DNA of 64,000 nucleotides from Cyclina sinensis (lineage: Eukaryota > Mollusca > Bivalvia > Venerida > Veneridae). The first letter of the stretch is position 1. Every line of letters begins with the position of its first letter. Shown one piece after another: positions 12,515 to 25,560 of this stretch. Below the pieces are notes generated by a model that made no database searches, was not told the origin of the DNA, and was given only the letters and a program-made list of their open reading frames with translations. The translations under genes and the position numbers were made by a program. The stretch covers positions 22,227,770-22,291,769 of the forward strand of contig JAAONU010000002.1 in assembly GCA_012932295.1 (NCBI GenBank), given 5' to 3'.

Positions 12515-13927
12515 TTTAGCTCACCTGAGCGAATGCTCAGGGTGAGCTATTGTGATCGCTGGATGTCCATCGTCTGTCGTCTGTCTGTTCACATTTGCCT
12601 TGTGTATGCGATAGAGGCTGTATTTTTCATTGGATCTTTATGAAACTTGGTCAGAATGTTTGTCTTGATGAAATCTAGGTTGGGATTGTATATGGGTCAT
12701 CTGTGGTCAAAAACTAGGTCACGGGGTCAAATCTAAGAAAAACCTTGTGTATGCGATAGAAGCTGTATTTTTCAATGGACTTTCCTAATATATGGTAAGA
12801 ATAAATGTCTTGATGAAATCTAGGTTGGGATTTTATATGGGTCATCTGGGGTCAAAAACTAGGTCACGGAGTCCAATCTAAGAAAAACCTTGTGTATGCG
12901 ATAGAAGCTGTATTTTTCCTCTGACTTTCCTAATATTTAGTCAGAATGTTTGTCTTGATGAAATCTAGGTTGGGATTGTATATGGGTCAATTGGGGTCAA
13001 AACCTAGGTCACAGGGTCAAATCTTAGAAAAACCTTGTGTATGCGATAGAAGCTGTATTTTTCCTCTGACTTTCCTAATATTTAGTCAGAATGTTTGTCT
13101 TGATGAAATCTAGGTTGGGATTGTATATGGGTCAATTGGGATCAAAACCTAGGTCACAGGGTCAAATCTTAGAAAAACCTTGTGTATGCGATAGAAGCTG
13201 TATATTTCATCCGATTTTCCTAATATTTGGTCAGAATGTTTGCCTCTATGGTATCTAGGTTGGGATTGTATATGGGTCGTCTGGGGTCAAAAACTAGGTC
13301 ACGGGATCAAATCTTAGAAAAACCATGTGTATGCGAAAGAGGCCGTCTTTTAAATTGGATTTTCCTAATATTTGGTCGGAATGCTTGTTTTGATGAGATC
13401 TACATGTAGATTGGAATTGAATATGGGTAATCTGGGTTCAAAAACTAGGTCATGGGGTCAAATCTTAGATAAACCTTTTGTATGTGATAGAGGCTGTATT
13501 TTTCATTGGATCTTTATGAAACTTGGTCAGAATGTTTGTCTTGATGAAATCCAGGTTGAGGCTGATATGAATCATCTGGGGTCAAAAACTAGGTCACGGT
13601 GTCAAATCTTAGAAAAAGCTTGTGTATGTGATAGAAGCTGTATTTTTCTTCCAATTTTCCTAATATTTGGTCAGAATGTTTGTCTTGATAAAATCTAGGA
13701 TGGGATTGTATATGGGTCATCCAGGATCAAAAAATAGGTCACAGGGCCTATTCATAGAAGACGTTCTGTTCAGCTACAACAATGAAACATTAGATAATTT
13801 TGCATGTAGATTAAATCTTTGACCGTGGATGATCTTGGCCTTGACCTACTAACTTAAATCCTGATTTTTATGTTTCTGTGCAATGATTCTCAGGTGAGCG
13901 ATGTAGGACCATCTTGGCCCTCTTGTT
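12515..13927 (+). mobile_element. AGCTCACC-family element, complete
   Basis: The head hairpin is AGCTCACCTGAGC / GCTCAGGGTGAGCT, followed by a GTCTGTCGTCTGTCTG stretch. Core units are about 147 bp (AACCTTGTGTATGCGATAGA, GTCAGAATGTTTGTCTTGAT), about seven copies. The tail is CTCAGGTGAGCGATG, a degenerate palindrome (GGACCATCTTGGCCC) and TCTTGTT. It starts about 80 bp after the helicase-nuclease relic. Confidence 0.8.
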
Positions 13928-14189
13928 TTATTAAGACACATCCCACTCCCCTTCGTAGAGCAAATGATACATGTATATAGTAAATAATAAACAAGTAAAT
14001 GTACAAAGCAAACAAAATGACCAAGCAACATAATATGCTACTATAATCTAATAAATGGATTAGTATTATGAATAAAATTAATTTGTTCTTAAGTTTGTTG
14101 TTTGTAATAATATGCATCTAATTAGATACAATTAGCATTTCAAATCTGTAGAAACATAAAAGATACAAATTAATATTCATCTTTATATT

Positions 14190-14325
14190 ATTTATGTAAA
14201 AAAATCAAAAGGCCATAATTCCCCCAAAAATGTTCAAAATGCTGAAAATATGCACCAGGGCACTTGATGACGAAGCTTCTGTGAAACATGAATGTTGAAA
14301 ACCTGGTTTTGTTGCGTTTCTTGTT
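14190..14325 (+). mobile_element. 3' end of an AACCAGG-family element
   Basis: TGAAAACCTGGTTTTGTTGC and GTTTCTTGTT match the tail at 10512-10550. The 5' part is missing or too diverged to recognise. Confidence 0.55.
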
Positions 14326-15115
14326 CATAAATATCATTGTGTTTGATACATGATAATTTAAAATACATCTTAATATTATACATAAATTGTATTAAACATA
14401 AAAACATTAACTTGAAAATAGGGCATCATGTTTTCATCGGGGGCAAGTAGAAGTTAAAAGTAACTTGCCCCTTTGGAAGTAAAATCCTTAAAAAAACTTC
14501 TGCTTTGTCCAAGGTCATTTTGCATCTGTGCCCCTTTTCTTGTCTGCTCTGTATTTCTTGAACCTTGAATGATTTTAAAATATCTTGTTAGAAAAATACT
14601 CTTTAGAGGAATAATGGGAAGAATGAATGATTTGGCTGGCCCTGTCCAAGGTCAAGGTCATACATGAGGTCAGTTTTAGTATGACCCATCAGGATAGTGT
14701 TTGGACCATTGTTTACAACACAAAGCAATGAATTTAGAATGTTGTACCACAATATGAATTTTGAGGTAGCATACCTATCGATTTATCTACAGCTATATTA
14801 GTTGATGAACATCAGAAACCAGATTGTTGCAACTATTCACAAAGAATACTTGCCTATTAAAGGTATTTAGTTGACATTTGGCACATTGATAGAGGGGAGT
14901 AGCAGGATGTACAATGTTCAAGAACCATAACTCTAGCTGCAGAGCTGCTTCCCTTTATAAGTTTTGTTCAAATGTTTTAATGCTTGTCCAGAGAATTACT
15001 CTAAAATTGGGATTTAGTAGATATTTAAGATATTGATAGTGTATACATAGATTGCATTTTCGAATAATTGTAACTCTGCCTTGCCCCATTTTTCAGTAAT
15101 CTCCCTTTATTACAT
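14326..15115. repeat. Weak repeat text, no gene seen
   Basis: Between about 14515 and 14700 phrases such as CTGGCCCTGTCCAAGGTCAA and TGTCTGCTCTGTATTTCTTG recall the 146-bp core of the AACCAGG family. Nothing coding is visible. Confidence 0.35.
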
Positions 15116-16455
15116 TTTTAGCTCACCTACATGTAAGCACAAAGTGCTCAAGGGTGAGCTTTTATGATTTAATTGTTTGGTGTCTGTTGGCTTGTATGGT
15201 TTGTCTGTGCATCATCAACAATTTTACTTAAATGACTGCTAATCGAACTTTGATGAAACTTGCATATAATTTTCCTTGGAGGAAGTTCTACCAAAGTTGT
15301 TCAAAGAATTTAATTACAAGCAGAACTCTGGTTGCTATGGCAACTAGAAGGAAAAAGTTTAGAAACCTTCTTGTCAAAAAGTACTGGGCCCTGAGCCTTA
15401 AGAATTGTATTTACATTGTAGCATTGTGTAGTGGACCTCTACCAAATTTGTTCAAATATTGACCCTGGGACCACTTTTGGCCCCACCTGGGAGGTTACAA
15501 GTTTTTAAGTTGAAATATGGAGGAAACCACAAAGCCTAGAGTTTTTAGATTTGGCATGAAGCATTGTCTAATGAGCCTCAAATTATATTCTTAGGGTCAC
15601 TACTGGCCCAGCCTGAATAGTTACATGTTTTATAGAGAAATAAAGAAATAAATCTTTAAAATTCTTCTTGTCTAAAACTGCTAAGCCAAGAGGACTAAAA
15701 TTTAATGTGTAGCATTGTCTTGTAGACCTCTACCAAGTGTGATCAAATAATTTCCATGGGGTCACTATGAGCCTCGCCTAAAGGGTCACATGTTGTACAT
15801 AGAAATATAGAAGGAAATCTTTAAAAATCTTCTTGTCTCTTGTGTAGTGGACCTCTGCCAAGTTTGTTCAAATTGTGACTCTGGGGTCAAAATTGGCCTC
15901 ACCCTGGGGGGTCCTTTTTGTGTAAAATATTTAATTTTTGAAAATCTTTGTGTGAAAAACCATAAGCTTTAGACCTTGCATCATCTAAAGGTACTCTACC
16001 AAGATCAATTAATCTGCCCCAGTGTCACATGATTGCATCATCTAAAGGTACTCTACCAAGATCAATTAATCTGCCCCAGTGTCACATGATTGCATCATCT
16101 AAAGGTACTCTACCAAGATCAATTAATCTGCCCCAGTGTCACATGATTGCATCATCTAAAGGTACTCTACCAAGATCAATTAATCTGCCCCAGTGTCACA
16201 TGATTGCATCATCTAAAGGTACTCTACCATGATCAACTATTCTGCCCCAGTGTCACATGATTGCATCATCTAAAGGTACTCTACCAAGATCAATTAATCT
16301 GCCCCAGTGTCACATGATTTTTTACATAGGCTTTTATAGGAAATATTTTAAAAAATCTTCTTGTCTGAAATCATATGCTCTGGAAGTTAAATATTTTGTA
16401 TGTTGCATAGTCAAGTGAACTTCTACCAATTTTGCTCAAATTATGTCTCTTGAGG
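15116..16455 (+). mobile_element. AGCTCACC-family element lacking its 3' end
   Basis: The head is AGCTCACCTACATGTAAGCAC paired with GTGCTCAAGGGTGAGCT in part, then core text (GGACCTCTACCAA, TTTAAAAATCTTCTTGTC). It stops at a CT-rich simple repeat (16458-16489) with no palindrome or CTTGTT tail. A 57-bp array has expanded inside it. Confidence 0.65.
15978..16319. repeat. 57-bp tandem repeat, six copies
   Basis: Units begin GCATCATCTAAAGGTACTCT at 15978, 16035, 16092, 16149, 16206 and 16263. They are almost identical; the fifth has a few changes (CATGATCAACTATTC). As 57 is divisible by three, the array gives a spurious repetitive open frame. It is derived from one piece of the element core. 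Confidence 0.95.
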
Positions 16456-16457
16456 GT

Positions 16458-16489
16458 GCTCTCTCTCTCTTTCTCTCTGTCTCTCTCTA
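16458..16489. repeat. CT-rich simple repeat
   Basis: An interrupted (CT)n run marks the point where the preceding element loses its 3' part. Confidence 0.85.
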
Positions 16490-16805
16490 AAAGGAACATT
16501 TGAGCAAGTAATGATTAACTATATTGTAGTATGGACTTTCTGGACAGTTACTGCCTAAGGCTCCAGAGTGATCCAGTTACCTGAATCTATTTAGTCTTAT
16601 ATAAGTTTGCCTCAAAGCAATTTAATACACTTTCTATTATTTATAATCTTTACAACACATATGTATAAATAACACTTGATTTGAAATAGCATTTTTGCTT
16701 CCCTGTCCTTCAAAGTTGTATGATGTCACACAATGGAAGTGCTCTTTATCATTTACATTATCTTCCTTCAAAGTTTTTAATGGTCGCTGGATGAAATTAA
16801 ATTAG

Positions 16806-18797
16806 TTTTTAGCTCACCTGAGCACAAAGTGCTCAGGGTGAGCTTTTCTGATCGGTCTTTGTCCGTCATCCGTCGTCCGTCCCTCCGTCCGTCCGTCGTC
16901 AACTTTTCATTCAAACGACATCTCCTCTGAAACCAATGGGGCAAATTTAATGAAACTTGCCTGGGATGTTCCTTGCATGAAGCTCTACCAAGATTGTTCA
17001 AATGGTTCTGGTCCATTGCATTTCTGGTTCACTGGAGCTAAAAATAGATTTTATAAGTTGGATCTTTAAAAATCTTCTTCTCCGAAACCACAAGGCCTGG
17101 AGCTTTGATATTTGGTATGAAGCATCATCTATTGGACCTCTACCAAGTTTGTTCAAATTATGTCCCTGGGGACAAAACTGACCCCACCCCAAGGGTCAGT
17201 TGATTTTACATAGAGTTATATAGGGAAAACTTGAAAATCTTCTTGTCAGAAACCACAAGGCCTAGAGTGTAGATATTTGGTATGTAGCATTGTCTAGTGG
17301 ACCTCTACCAAGTTTGTTCAAATCATGGCCTCTGGTTGAAAAATGGCCCCGCCCCGGGAGTCACTTGTTTTACATAGAGTTATATAGGAAAATCTTTAAA
17401 AAAATCTTCTTGTCAGAAACCGTAAGTTATAGAGCTTAGATATTTGGTATGTAGCATTGTCTAGTGGACCTCTACCAAGTTTGTTCAAATCCTGTCCTCT
17501 GGGTCAAAAATGGCCCCGCCCCAGGGGCCACAAGTTTTACATAGAGTTATATAGGAAAATCTTAAAAAATCTTCTTATTAGAAACCGTAAGTTATAGAGC
17601 TTAGATATTTGGTGTGTAGCATTGTCTAGTGGACCTCTACCAAGTTTGTTCAAATCTTGGCCTCTGGGTCAAAAATGACCCCGCCCCAGGGGCCACTAGT
17701 TTTACATAGAGTTATATAGGAAAATATTTAAAAATCTTCTTGTCAGAAACCGTAAGTTATAGAGCTTAGATATTTGGTGTGTAGCATTGTCTAGTGGACC
17801 TCTACCGAGTTTGTTCAAATCCTGGCCTCTGGGTCAAAAATGGCCCCGCCCGAGGGGTCACTTGTTTTACATAGAGTTATATAGGAAAAACTAAAAAATC
17901 TTCTTGTCAGAAACAAGAAGGCCTACAGTTAAGATATTTGGTATGTAGCATTGTCTAGTGGACCTCTACCAAGTTTGTTCAAATCCTGGCCTCTGGGTCA
18001 AAAATGGCCCCGCCCCGGGGGTCACTTGTTATACATAGAGTTATATAGGAAAATCTTAAAAAAATCTTCTTATCAGAAACCGTAAGTTATAGAGCTTAGA
18101 TATTTGGTGTGTAGCATTGTCTAGTGGACCTCTACCAAGTTTGTTCAAATCCTGGCCTCTGGGTCAAAAATGGCCCCGCCCCAGGGGCCACTAGTTTTAC
18201 ATAGTTATATAAGAAAATCTAAAAAAATCTTCTTGTCAGAAACCGTAAGTTATAGAGCTTAGATATTTGGTGTGTAGCATTGTCTAGTGGACCTCTACCA
18301 AGTTTGTTAGAAAAATGTGCCTGGGGTCACTATTGGCCCCGCCCGAGGGGTCACAAGTTTTAAATAACAATATAGAAGAAAATCTTTAAAAATCTTCTTG
18401 TCTGAAACCACAAGACCTAGAATTTTAAAATTTGGCATGAAGCAAGCTTTATCAAGCTTTTTCAAATTATTGGATTAGGTTAAAGGTCACGGAGGCTAAA
18501 AGTAGATTTATCTACTGTACTTCATAGAGCCTTCATTAATAGACCAATATCTTTGATATTCAGTATAGAGGTTCCTTGCATGGACCTCTACCCATGGGTA
18601 GGGTTTGAGGTCACTGGGTCAAGGTCAAGGTCACCATAGCTTATAATAGATATTTCTACTTTCTGTCATAGAGCCTTTATTTATTGACTGATATTTTACA
18701 TATTTGGTTTGTAGGCACTTACATATTTTCAATAAAAAAATGAAATACTGCCAAAGTACTCAGGTGAGCGATCCAGGGCCATCATGGCCCTCTTGTT
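16806..18797 (+). mobile_element. AGCTCACC-family element, complete, young subfamily
   Basis: The head is AGCTCACCTGAGCACAAAGT with its inverse GTGCTCAGGGTGAGCT, then a GTCCGTCCGTCGTC-rich stretch, then core units of about 165 bp (CGTAAGTTATAGAGC starts at 17421, 17586 and 17751), then a conserved 3' segment with CCATGGGTAGGG-like text, AGTACTCAGGTGAGCGATCC, GGGCCATCATGGCCC and TCTTGTT. It closely matches the copy at 62347. Confidence 0.85.
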
Positions 18798-19344
18798 AAT
18801 TTGCAGGTTGGTATTGTGTTGCAAAATTTTTTGTGATGTGGTCTATATATAATGATTAAGTTGCAATTTAATTCAGCCATTGTGGCATTTTATTTCACAG
18901 AATTACCTTAAATTTGTGAAGCAAATGAAATTTATTTCAGTTGATAGGTTTTTAAACAAAGAAAAGAGTGTTAAGATATAAACATCATGAGTATTGGTTG
19001 CCTGAACAGATGTGTTTTAGTTCTCTAAGGTACAGTTCAAAAACATGATTCTTTGAATCAGCAGTGGACATGGCAATTTTTTCATTTAGTTGCAATTTAT
19101 TGTAGTTGAACATCAAAATATACGAAATACACTAGTAGAATACTACATCATCGCACACCTGTTTTATGCTCTCTAGTTTAGGCCTGAAAATGGGTGAAAG
19201 TTTTTTTTTCTGAATGCATGCCAATATGAATGAAGGAAAACAAAAGGTTATCATCACATGTTATATCTCCTGGCAGTGATCTCCCCTTCATACATACATG
19301 TATGAATTTTTTTTAAGAAATTATTTTTCTCTTACTTTGTTATT
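18798..19344. other. No gene seen
   Basis: AT-rich intronic or upstream sequence with no supported structure. Confidence 0.5.
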
Positions 19345-19600
19345 CAGTGTGGCCGTACCACTTGGCATATGATGTCATTTAGGCTGTACCAAGCAATATT
19401 TTTTTGCCTCGATTTGGAGGAGAAAACTGCTGTGTGTATTTATTTCTTCATCAATTTTTAAAGGGGATATAGTGCATGTGAAGCTGAAAATTGATGAAGA
19501 AATAAAATACTTACAGCAGTTTTCTCCTCTGAATCAAGGCAAAAAATGCTGCTTGTGACAGCCTATATGACATCATTTACCATGTGGTATGGCCACACTA
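19345..19600. mobile_element. Foldback (MITE-like) element, ~115-bp arms
   Basis: AGTGTGGCCGTACCAC at the left matches the inverse of GTGGTATGGCCACACT at the right. The arms continue inward through GATGTCAT, GAGGAGAAAACTGCTGT and TTTCTTCATCAATTTT with few mismatches, leaving a loop of about 25-30 bp (19462-19483). TTATT on both outer sides may be a 5-bp target duplication. Transcribed, it would form a long hairpin. Confidence 0.8.
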
Positions 19601-21735
19601 TTATTGATGATGAGAATTACATCAATTTTAGATATTTGAAAGTTTTAAAATCAAAAAATAATGCATAAAAAGGGTTAACATTTTGACCATCATCACATGA
19701 CATGCCTTCCAGCTGAAAGGGAAGTAACCGCTGTGAGTTTGTTACATGTAAAAATTTTCATCAAAATGACCTTTCTGCTGTCTAACCTTTGCATATTAAA
19801 GCAGCTGCAGTTGGAGGTTAGAGGGAAAAATTGTCCATTTAAAAATAGCTGATATACAGAGTAAGACATAATTTTTCAGAGCACGCTGATGAACTTAAAA
19901 TGTACTTGTACTGAGTAACTATTTGGTCAGTGGTTCAAGTTCAAGGGCAAGAGGCACTACAGAATGTATCATGTCAGCAGATGAGTTTTAGTGGTGAAAG
20001 CTACCAACTGCAGAGAGCAGATGTGATTCGGAATAATCTTATCAGTTGGTTAATCATAAACATGTGGTTTGAACATAGAACTGATATGTCATTGTAACTT
20101 CCTAGTTGGTGAATGAATTATTGATAAATTCCTCAAATTCCAAGCTGGTTTTCTGGGTGTTTTTTTCAGACCATAATTGAATGACTGTATTTGTTCAGTG
20201 TTTGTTCATTTCTTAAAAAACTATAATTACCTCTTAATTCTGAGGAAAGCAAGTATTTGATGTATCCAGTTCCATGATTTACTCTTACAACAAGTAGTAC
20301 ATGTAGAGGTGATGTGGGAAAGATAAGAATAACCTACTTGTGTCAGTATTTGCTTCAAAATAAATAACAACATGTTTATCAGTGAAGAATGAAGGGCAGA
20401 CACTTAACTCATGATGTGTCTATCTGTCCTACCTTAACAGTTCTCTTATTGAAAATGAAGATTCCCTTTTCAGAACACAAAAAAGATGTTCAAGGATTGG
20501 AAACATAAAATGATGAAAGTCTTACAATGTAGGCAAAAAATATTCTAGTATTACTGAAAAGTACTTTATGTATGTTGGCTTTGAAGTGTTATTTTGATGG
20601 TACATCTCAAGGAAATATTTGACCACATATAGTTAGCTGAAATGGCATGTGTTTTCAGGTACTGTTTTCATAATAAACACAAATCATTTGATTGATTACC
20701 TACCAAACTTTCAGCCACTTGTCTTTATGGAGAATCACTGGGATTAGTAGGTAAAAAACTTGCAGAGTTGGCTCTCTCTTCAGCTCCTGTATGCCAAACC
20801 TTTATGTTTATGTTTCACAGACAAGTTAATTTGGAAGCTCAACTTTTAATATGATATGGAATTTGGAATATTTCAACATTTGTGTCTGAAGTTGATGAAC
20901 AGATCTGTGTTGTATGTGCAGCACAATTAGAGATTTTCCTGCAGGCTGTGTTTTCTTGCAAAGCTGAAACAGATCAAGTTCAGAAATGTTTTGTTTTGTT
21001 TTTTTAATTTCATTTTACATTTGGTCTCTTTGCCTTAGTGAGTTAGTATGCAATGTGTGGGGATCGTGAATTTCATGTTTCAAAGTTAACGTGTGTATGA
21101 ATGTTTCTCTGGTATTGGACATAAGTTGGTATGCATAATTTGTACAGTGAATGTGAATTTCATGTTTTAAAGCAACGTCTGGTAATGAACATTTCACCAA
21201 TATTTTCAAGTATTTTTGTAGTAAATTAATTTCATTATACCATAGGCATGAGAATGGATACTCAGACGATATGCAGGTATGTATAACATCAATATTGTGA
21301 TAATAAGTTTGTTGAACTATACATAAATTATTCAAAATCATTTATCATTCAGTTTATAGGTGTGTAGATGATATTCATGAAGAGAATAAATTAATTCTGT
21401 ATGAGTCCCAGTGTATAAATAAACAAAAATAAAACCAGGATGTACTGTTGTTGAAGATATAGTTTATGAACAGTGTGATGTCTGGAAAGATCTGACATGT
21501 TGACATCATAATAGCAGGGTGGTGTCAGTGTCACAGTCCTCTAGCAAACATTTAACTATCACCTTTCAAACTGAACCTTTTTTTTATGTTTTTATCAAAA
21601 TTAACAATTGTGTTACTGTTCCACACCAAGAGGAGTGTTTCTAAGTAAATGAAGAAAGGTTTTAATACTGCATCAGATTTATCCAGTAGAATACACAGTG
21701 GTTGATGGTGATCTAATTTTGTGTTGTGGGGGAGA
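19601..21735. other. No gene seen
   Basis: AT-rich, low-repeat sequence. Short open frames here show no recognisable protein motif. No upstream PHLDB exon could be identified. Confidence 0.45.
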
Positions 21736-22396
21736 GAGGTTTTGAAGGGGTGTTTCCATTTGGATAGGGGTAGGGTGAGTGTAGAGGGTTTGGAAGGGGT
21801 GTTTCCATTTGGATACGGGTAGGGTGAGTGTAGAGGGTTTGGAAGGGGTGTTACCATTTGGATAGGGGTAGGGTGAGTGTAGAGGTTTTGAAGGGGTGTT
21901 TCCATTTAGATAGGGGTAGGGTGTTTCCATTTAGATAGGGGAAGGGTGAGTGTAGAGGGTTTGGAAGGGGTGTTTCCATTTGGATAGGGGTAGGGTGAGT
22001 GTAGAGGGTTTGGAAGGGGTGTTTCCATTTGGATAGGGGTAGGGTGAGGGTAGAGGTTTTGAAGGGGTGTTTCCATTTGGATAGGGGTAGGGTGAGGGTA
22101 GAGGTTTTGAAGGGGTGTTTCTATTTGGATAGGGGTAGGGTGAGGGTAGAGGTTTTGAAGGGGTGTTTCTATTTGGATAGGGGTAAAGTGAGTGTAGAGG
22201 GTTTGGAAGTGGTGTTACCATTTGGATAGGGGTAGGGTGAGGGTAGAGGGTTTGGAAGGGATGTTACCATTTGGATAGGGGTAGGGTGAGGGTAGAGGGT
22301 TTGGAAGGGATGTTACTATTTGGATAGGGGTAGGGTGAGTGTAGAGGGTTTAGAAGGGGTGTTACCATTTGGATAGAGGTAGGGTGAGTGTAGATG
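21736..22396. repeat. G-rich minisatellite, 48-49-bp units
   Basis: About fourteen units, each with GGATAGGGGTAGGGTGAG and GTAGAGGGTTTGGAAGGGGTG (or TTTTGAAGGGG) variants. Strand asymmetry is extreme: G-runs on +, C-runs on -. Each unit has four runs of three or more G within about 45 bp. The Pro/Thr/Asn-rich open frames on the - strand come from the repeat. Confidence 0.92.
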
Positions 22397-22760
22397 TTTG
22401 TTTCAGAAATGGAGTCCAAACAAAGTAATGTCAAGGATAATTGTCAAAATGGCTGCTTATGTTTGTTAACCTGATATAACACCATACAGGAGATTATTGG
22501 GAAGTTACTCAATAAATAAGACATGCATAGAAATCAAGCCATTTACATTTTTTTTTACTCAAAATATGCAGGACAAAATATTCAGCTACAGACAGCCTGA
22601 CTGTGATTCAAATTATTATACCATACAAATTTGCATTTTTTTTTCATTATTTTGGTCTCATTAGACATTCAAATTGGGAGTCACATTCATGACAAGTATT
22701 TTGTTGAGATAATTCACAGGTCTAAGGTTATCTGTTTAAGGTTATCTGTTTAATTCAAAG
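22397..22760. other. No gene seen
   Basis: AT-rich sequence with a small direct duplication of GGTTATCTGTTTAA near 22727-22752. Confidence 0.45.
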
Positions 22761-24440
22761 TTTTAAGCTCACCTGAATGTGCTCAGGTGAGCTATGGAGA
22801 TCACATTATGTCTGTCATCGGTCATTGTGCATTAGTGCATGAGTGAGTTAGTGCGTCAACATTTTGATTCAAATGACATCTCCTAAGAAACCACTTGGCC
22901 AAAGTTGATAAAACTTGGCAGATGCTCTACCAAAGCTTTTCAAAGAATTCAGTTCTATGCAGAACTTTGGTTGCTATGGCAACCAAAAGAAAAATCACTA
23001 AAAATCTTCTTCTCAGACAGCTGAAACCACAAGACCTAGAGCTTAGATATTTTGTGTGGCGAATCATCTAGACGTCCTCTTCCAAATTTGTTCAAATCAT
23101 GTCCTTGGGGTCAAAATTGGCCACACCCTAGGGGTCACATAGAAATATATAGGAAAAACTATAGTAATCTTCTTATCTGAAACCACATGTCCATAAGTTC
23201 TAAAATATTGCACAAAGTATTGTCTAGTTTCCCTCTATCAAGATTGTTCAAATTATGTTCCTGGGGTCAAAATTGACCCTGCCCCAGGGGTCACTTGTTT
23301 ATTTAGAGGCATATATAGGGAAAACTTCAAAAGTCTTCTTGTCTGAAACTACTATGCTTAGGGATTTGATATTTGGCATACAGATTCACCTAGAGCTCCT
23401 CTAAAAAGTTTGTTCAAATTATGCCCCTTGGATCATAAGTGGCACCACCCCAGGGGTCAGTTGATTTAATTAAGGGTTAATTGTATAGGGAAAACTTCAG
23501 AAATCTTCTTCTATGAAACCAGAAGGCCTAGTGCTTAGATATTTTGCATGGAGCATCATCTAGTAGTCATTTACGAAGATTGTTCAAATGATACTATTGT
23601 GGTCAAACTGACCCCACCCCAGGGGTCTCTTGATTTTCTAAAGACTTTCATAGAAAAAAAAAATCTTCTGGTCAGTATCTGCAAGGCCTAGTGTTAAGAT
23701 ATTTGATGAGAAAAATTGGCATTGTAGACCTCTACCAAGTTTGTTGAAATCTCGGCCCTGGGGTCAAAATTGGCCTTGCCCTCAGGTCACCAAGGCTAAA
23801 AATAGACTTTTCAAAATTTTGTCATACAGGCTTAATTTATTGACAAATATCTTAGATATTTGGTATAAAGGCACCTTGCATGAATCTCTGCCATTCACTT
23901 GGACCAAAGTCAAGGTCATCAAGGCTAAAAATAGATTTTTGTACTTTTCCCCTCTGAGTCTTCATTTATGGATCGATATCTGAGATATTTGGTTTGTAAG
24001 TAACTTGTAAGAACTTCTACCCTTAGGTGGAGTTTGAGGTCACTGGGTCAAGCTCAAGGTCACTGAGGCTAAAAATAGATTTTTCTACTTTTGTCATATA
24101 ACCTTTATTTATTGATGATATTTTAAATATTTGGTTTAAAGACACTTTGCATGAACCTCTTCCATTAAATGGGTTTTAGGTCACTGAGGCTAAGAATAGA
24201 TTTATTAACTTTACCTCATAGAGCCTTCATTTATAGACCAGTATCTTTGATACATGATATGTAGATCCCTGCAAAGACCTCTAGCCTTAGGTGGGATTTG
24301 AGGTCACTGGGTCAAGGTCACCACAGCTTATAATAGATTTTAATACTTTCTGTCATAGAGCCTTTATTTATCGACTGATATTTTAGATATTTGGTTCGTA
24401 GGCACCTACAAATCTTCAATTAGAAATTGTAATACTGCTT
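22761..24440 (+). mobile_element. AGCTCACC-family element lacking its 3' end
   Basis: The head is AGCTCACCTGAATGTGCTCA paired with CAGGTGAGCT. Core units carry GAAACCACAAGACCTAGAGC and GGTCAAAATTGGCCAC, then a 3' segment with AGGTCACTGGGTCAAGGTCA and ACAAATCTTCAATTAG as in the intact copies. It stops near 24440 before the palindrome and TCTTGTT. Confidence 0.7.
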
Positions 24441-24778
24441 TTGACATTTGCATGATAATTGAACCCTGGTTGATCATAATTATAGCTTGTTCCTACATTG
24501 TAGTATGCTTTGAATTTATGATGCAATATTGTATTGATGATGTTCTTGGTCCTGCTTAATCAAATTTGATTGTTAAATCTCCTCTTCCAATGTGTAACAG
24601 TTCTTTTGGCTTTGATTGAGTAGGTTGCTCACTAACACCTTTAGGTGATGTTGATTTGATCATTTGAACTTAGTAATTTAAGAGAGACTATTTTAATTAT
24701 GTAAAATCTTAAAAGCATGTCTAGACTCAATTCAGCAAACACAAAAAAGCACAAATGGGGCACAACAGTGAAACTTGT

Positions 24779-25556
24779 TATTAGTCCCCTACCAGTTCAC
24801 CGGAGGGGACTACAGGTTTGCCATCTGTCCGGCCGTCAGTCTGGCCGTCTGCAAACTGGAGCCTGTGATAATTCAAAAAAGTACTTGGAATATTTTCATG
24901 AAACATGGATAGATGGGAATGTTGAGAATATGCATGCCATTTTATTTTGTTCCATATGTTGAGAAATTTGGTTGCTATGGCAACAAATAGACTTTAAATA
25001 TTGCAAAAATGGTGATATACTTTTGAAATCCATTTTAATATTGCTACATGTTTTGATACTCAAAAGACCAGTTGAGATGTTATGTTACATAACTCTGACC
25101 TTTGATTTCACAAAGTTATCCCCCTTTTTCACTTGAAGATTTTCCAAAAATCTACATTTCCTTGAATATTTTTGGAACTTGTCAATGCATTTGATTAGAA
25201 CATTATACAAACTTTACTGGGTTTTATTATTAGTTTACACAATATTATCGCATCTGTATGTCTGTCTGTCTTAGTCTGCAAAAACTAAATCCTGTGATAA
25301 TTCAAAAAATACTTTAATGAAAGTATTCAGTATTTTCATGAAACTTGAAACATGGATAGATGGTAATATGGAGATTATGCAAATTATTTTATTTTTCCTA
25401 TGTTGAGAAATTTGGTTGCTGTGGCAACAAATAGACTTGAAATATTGCAGAAATGGTAATATACCTTTGAAACCCAGTAGATATCCATTTTAAACTTGCT
25501 ACATGTTTTGATACTCAAAAGGCTAGTTCAGATGTCATGTCCCATACATCTGATTT
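24779..25556 (+). mobile_element. AGTCCCCT-family element, 5' part
   Basis: The head AGTCCCCTACCAGTTCACCG pairs with GGAGGGGACT (24783-24811), followed by CTGTCCGGCCGTCAGTCTGG. Two diverged core units follow (ATGGATAGATGGGAATG near 24907; ATGGATAGATGGTAAT near 25353), each with GGTTGCTATGGCAACAAATA or a close variant. It is interrupted at 25561 by a GCCCCC-family element and seems to resume at 25874. Confidence 0.6.
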
Positions 25557-25560
25557 TTAG

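Noticed and set aside
16029..16232. Perfect 19-residue repeat protein
   Set aside because: Product of the 57-bp tandem array within a repeat element; ends with the array.
21552..22221. Pro/Asn/Thr-rich - strand frames resembling a structural protein
   Set aside because: Translation of the G-rich minisatellite; no start context, splice sites or conserved flank.
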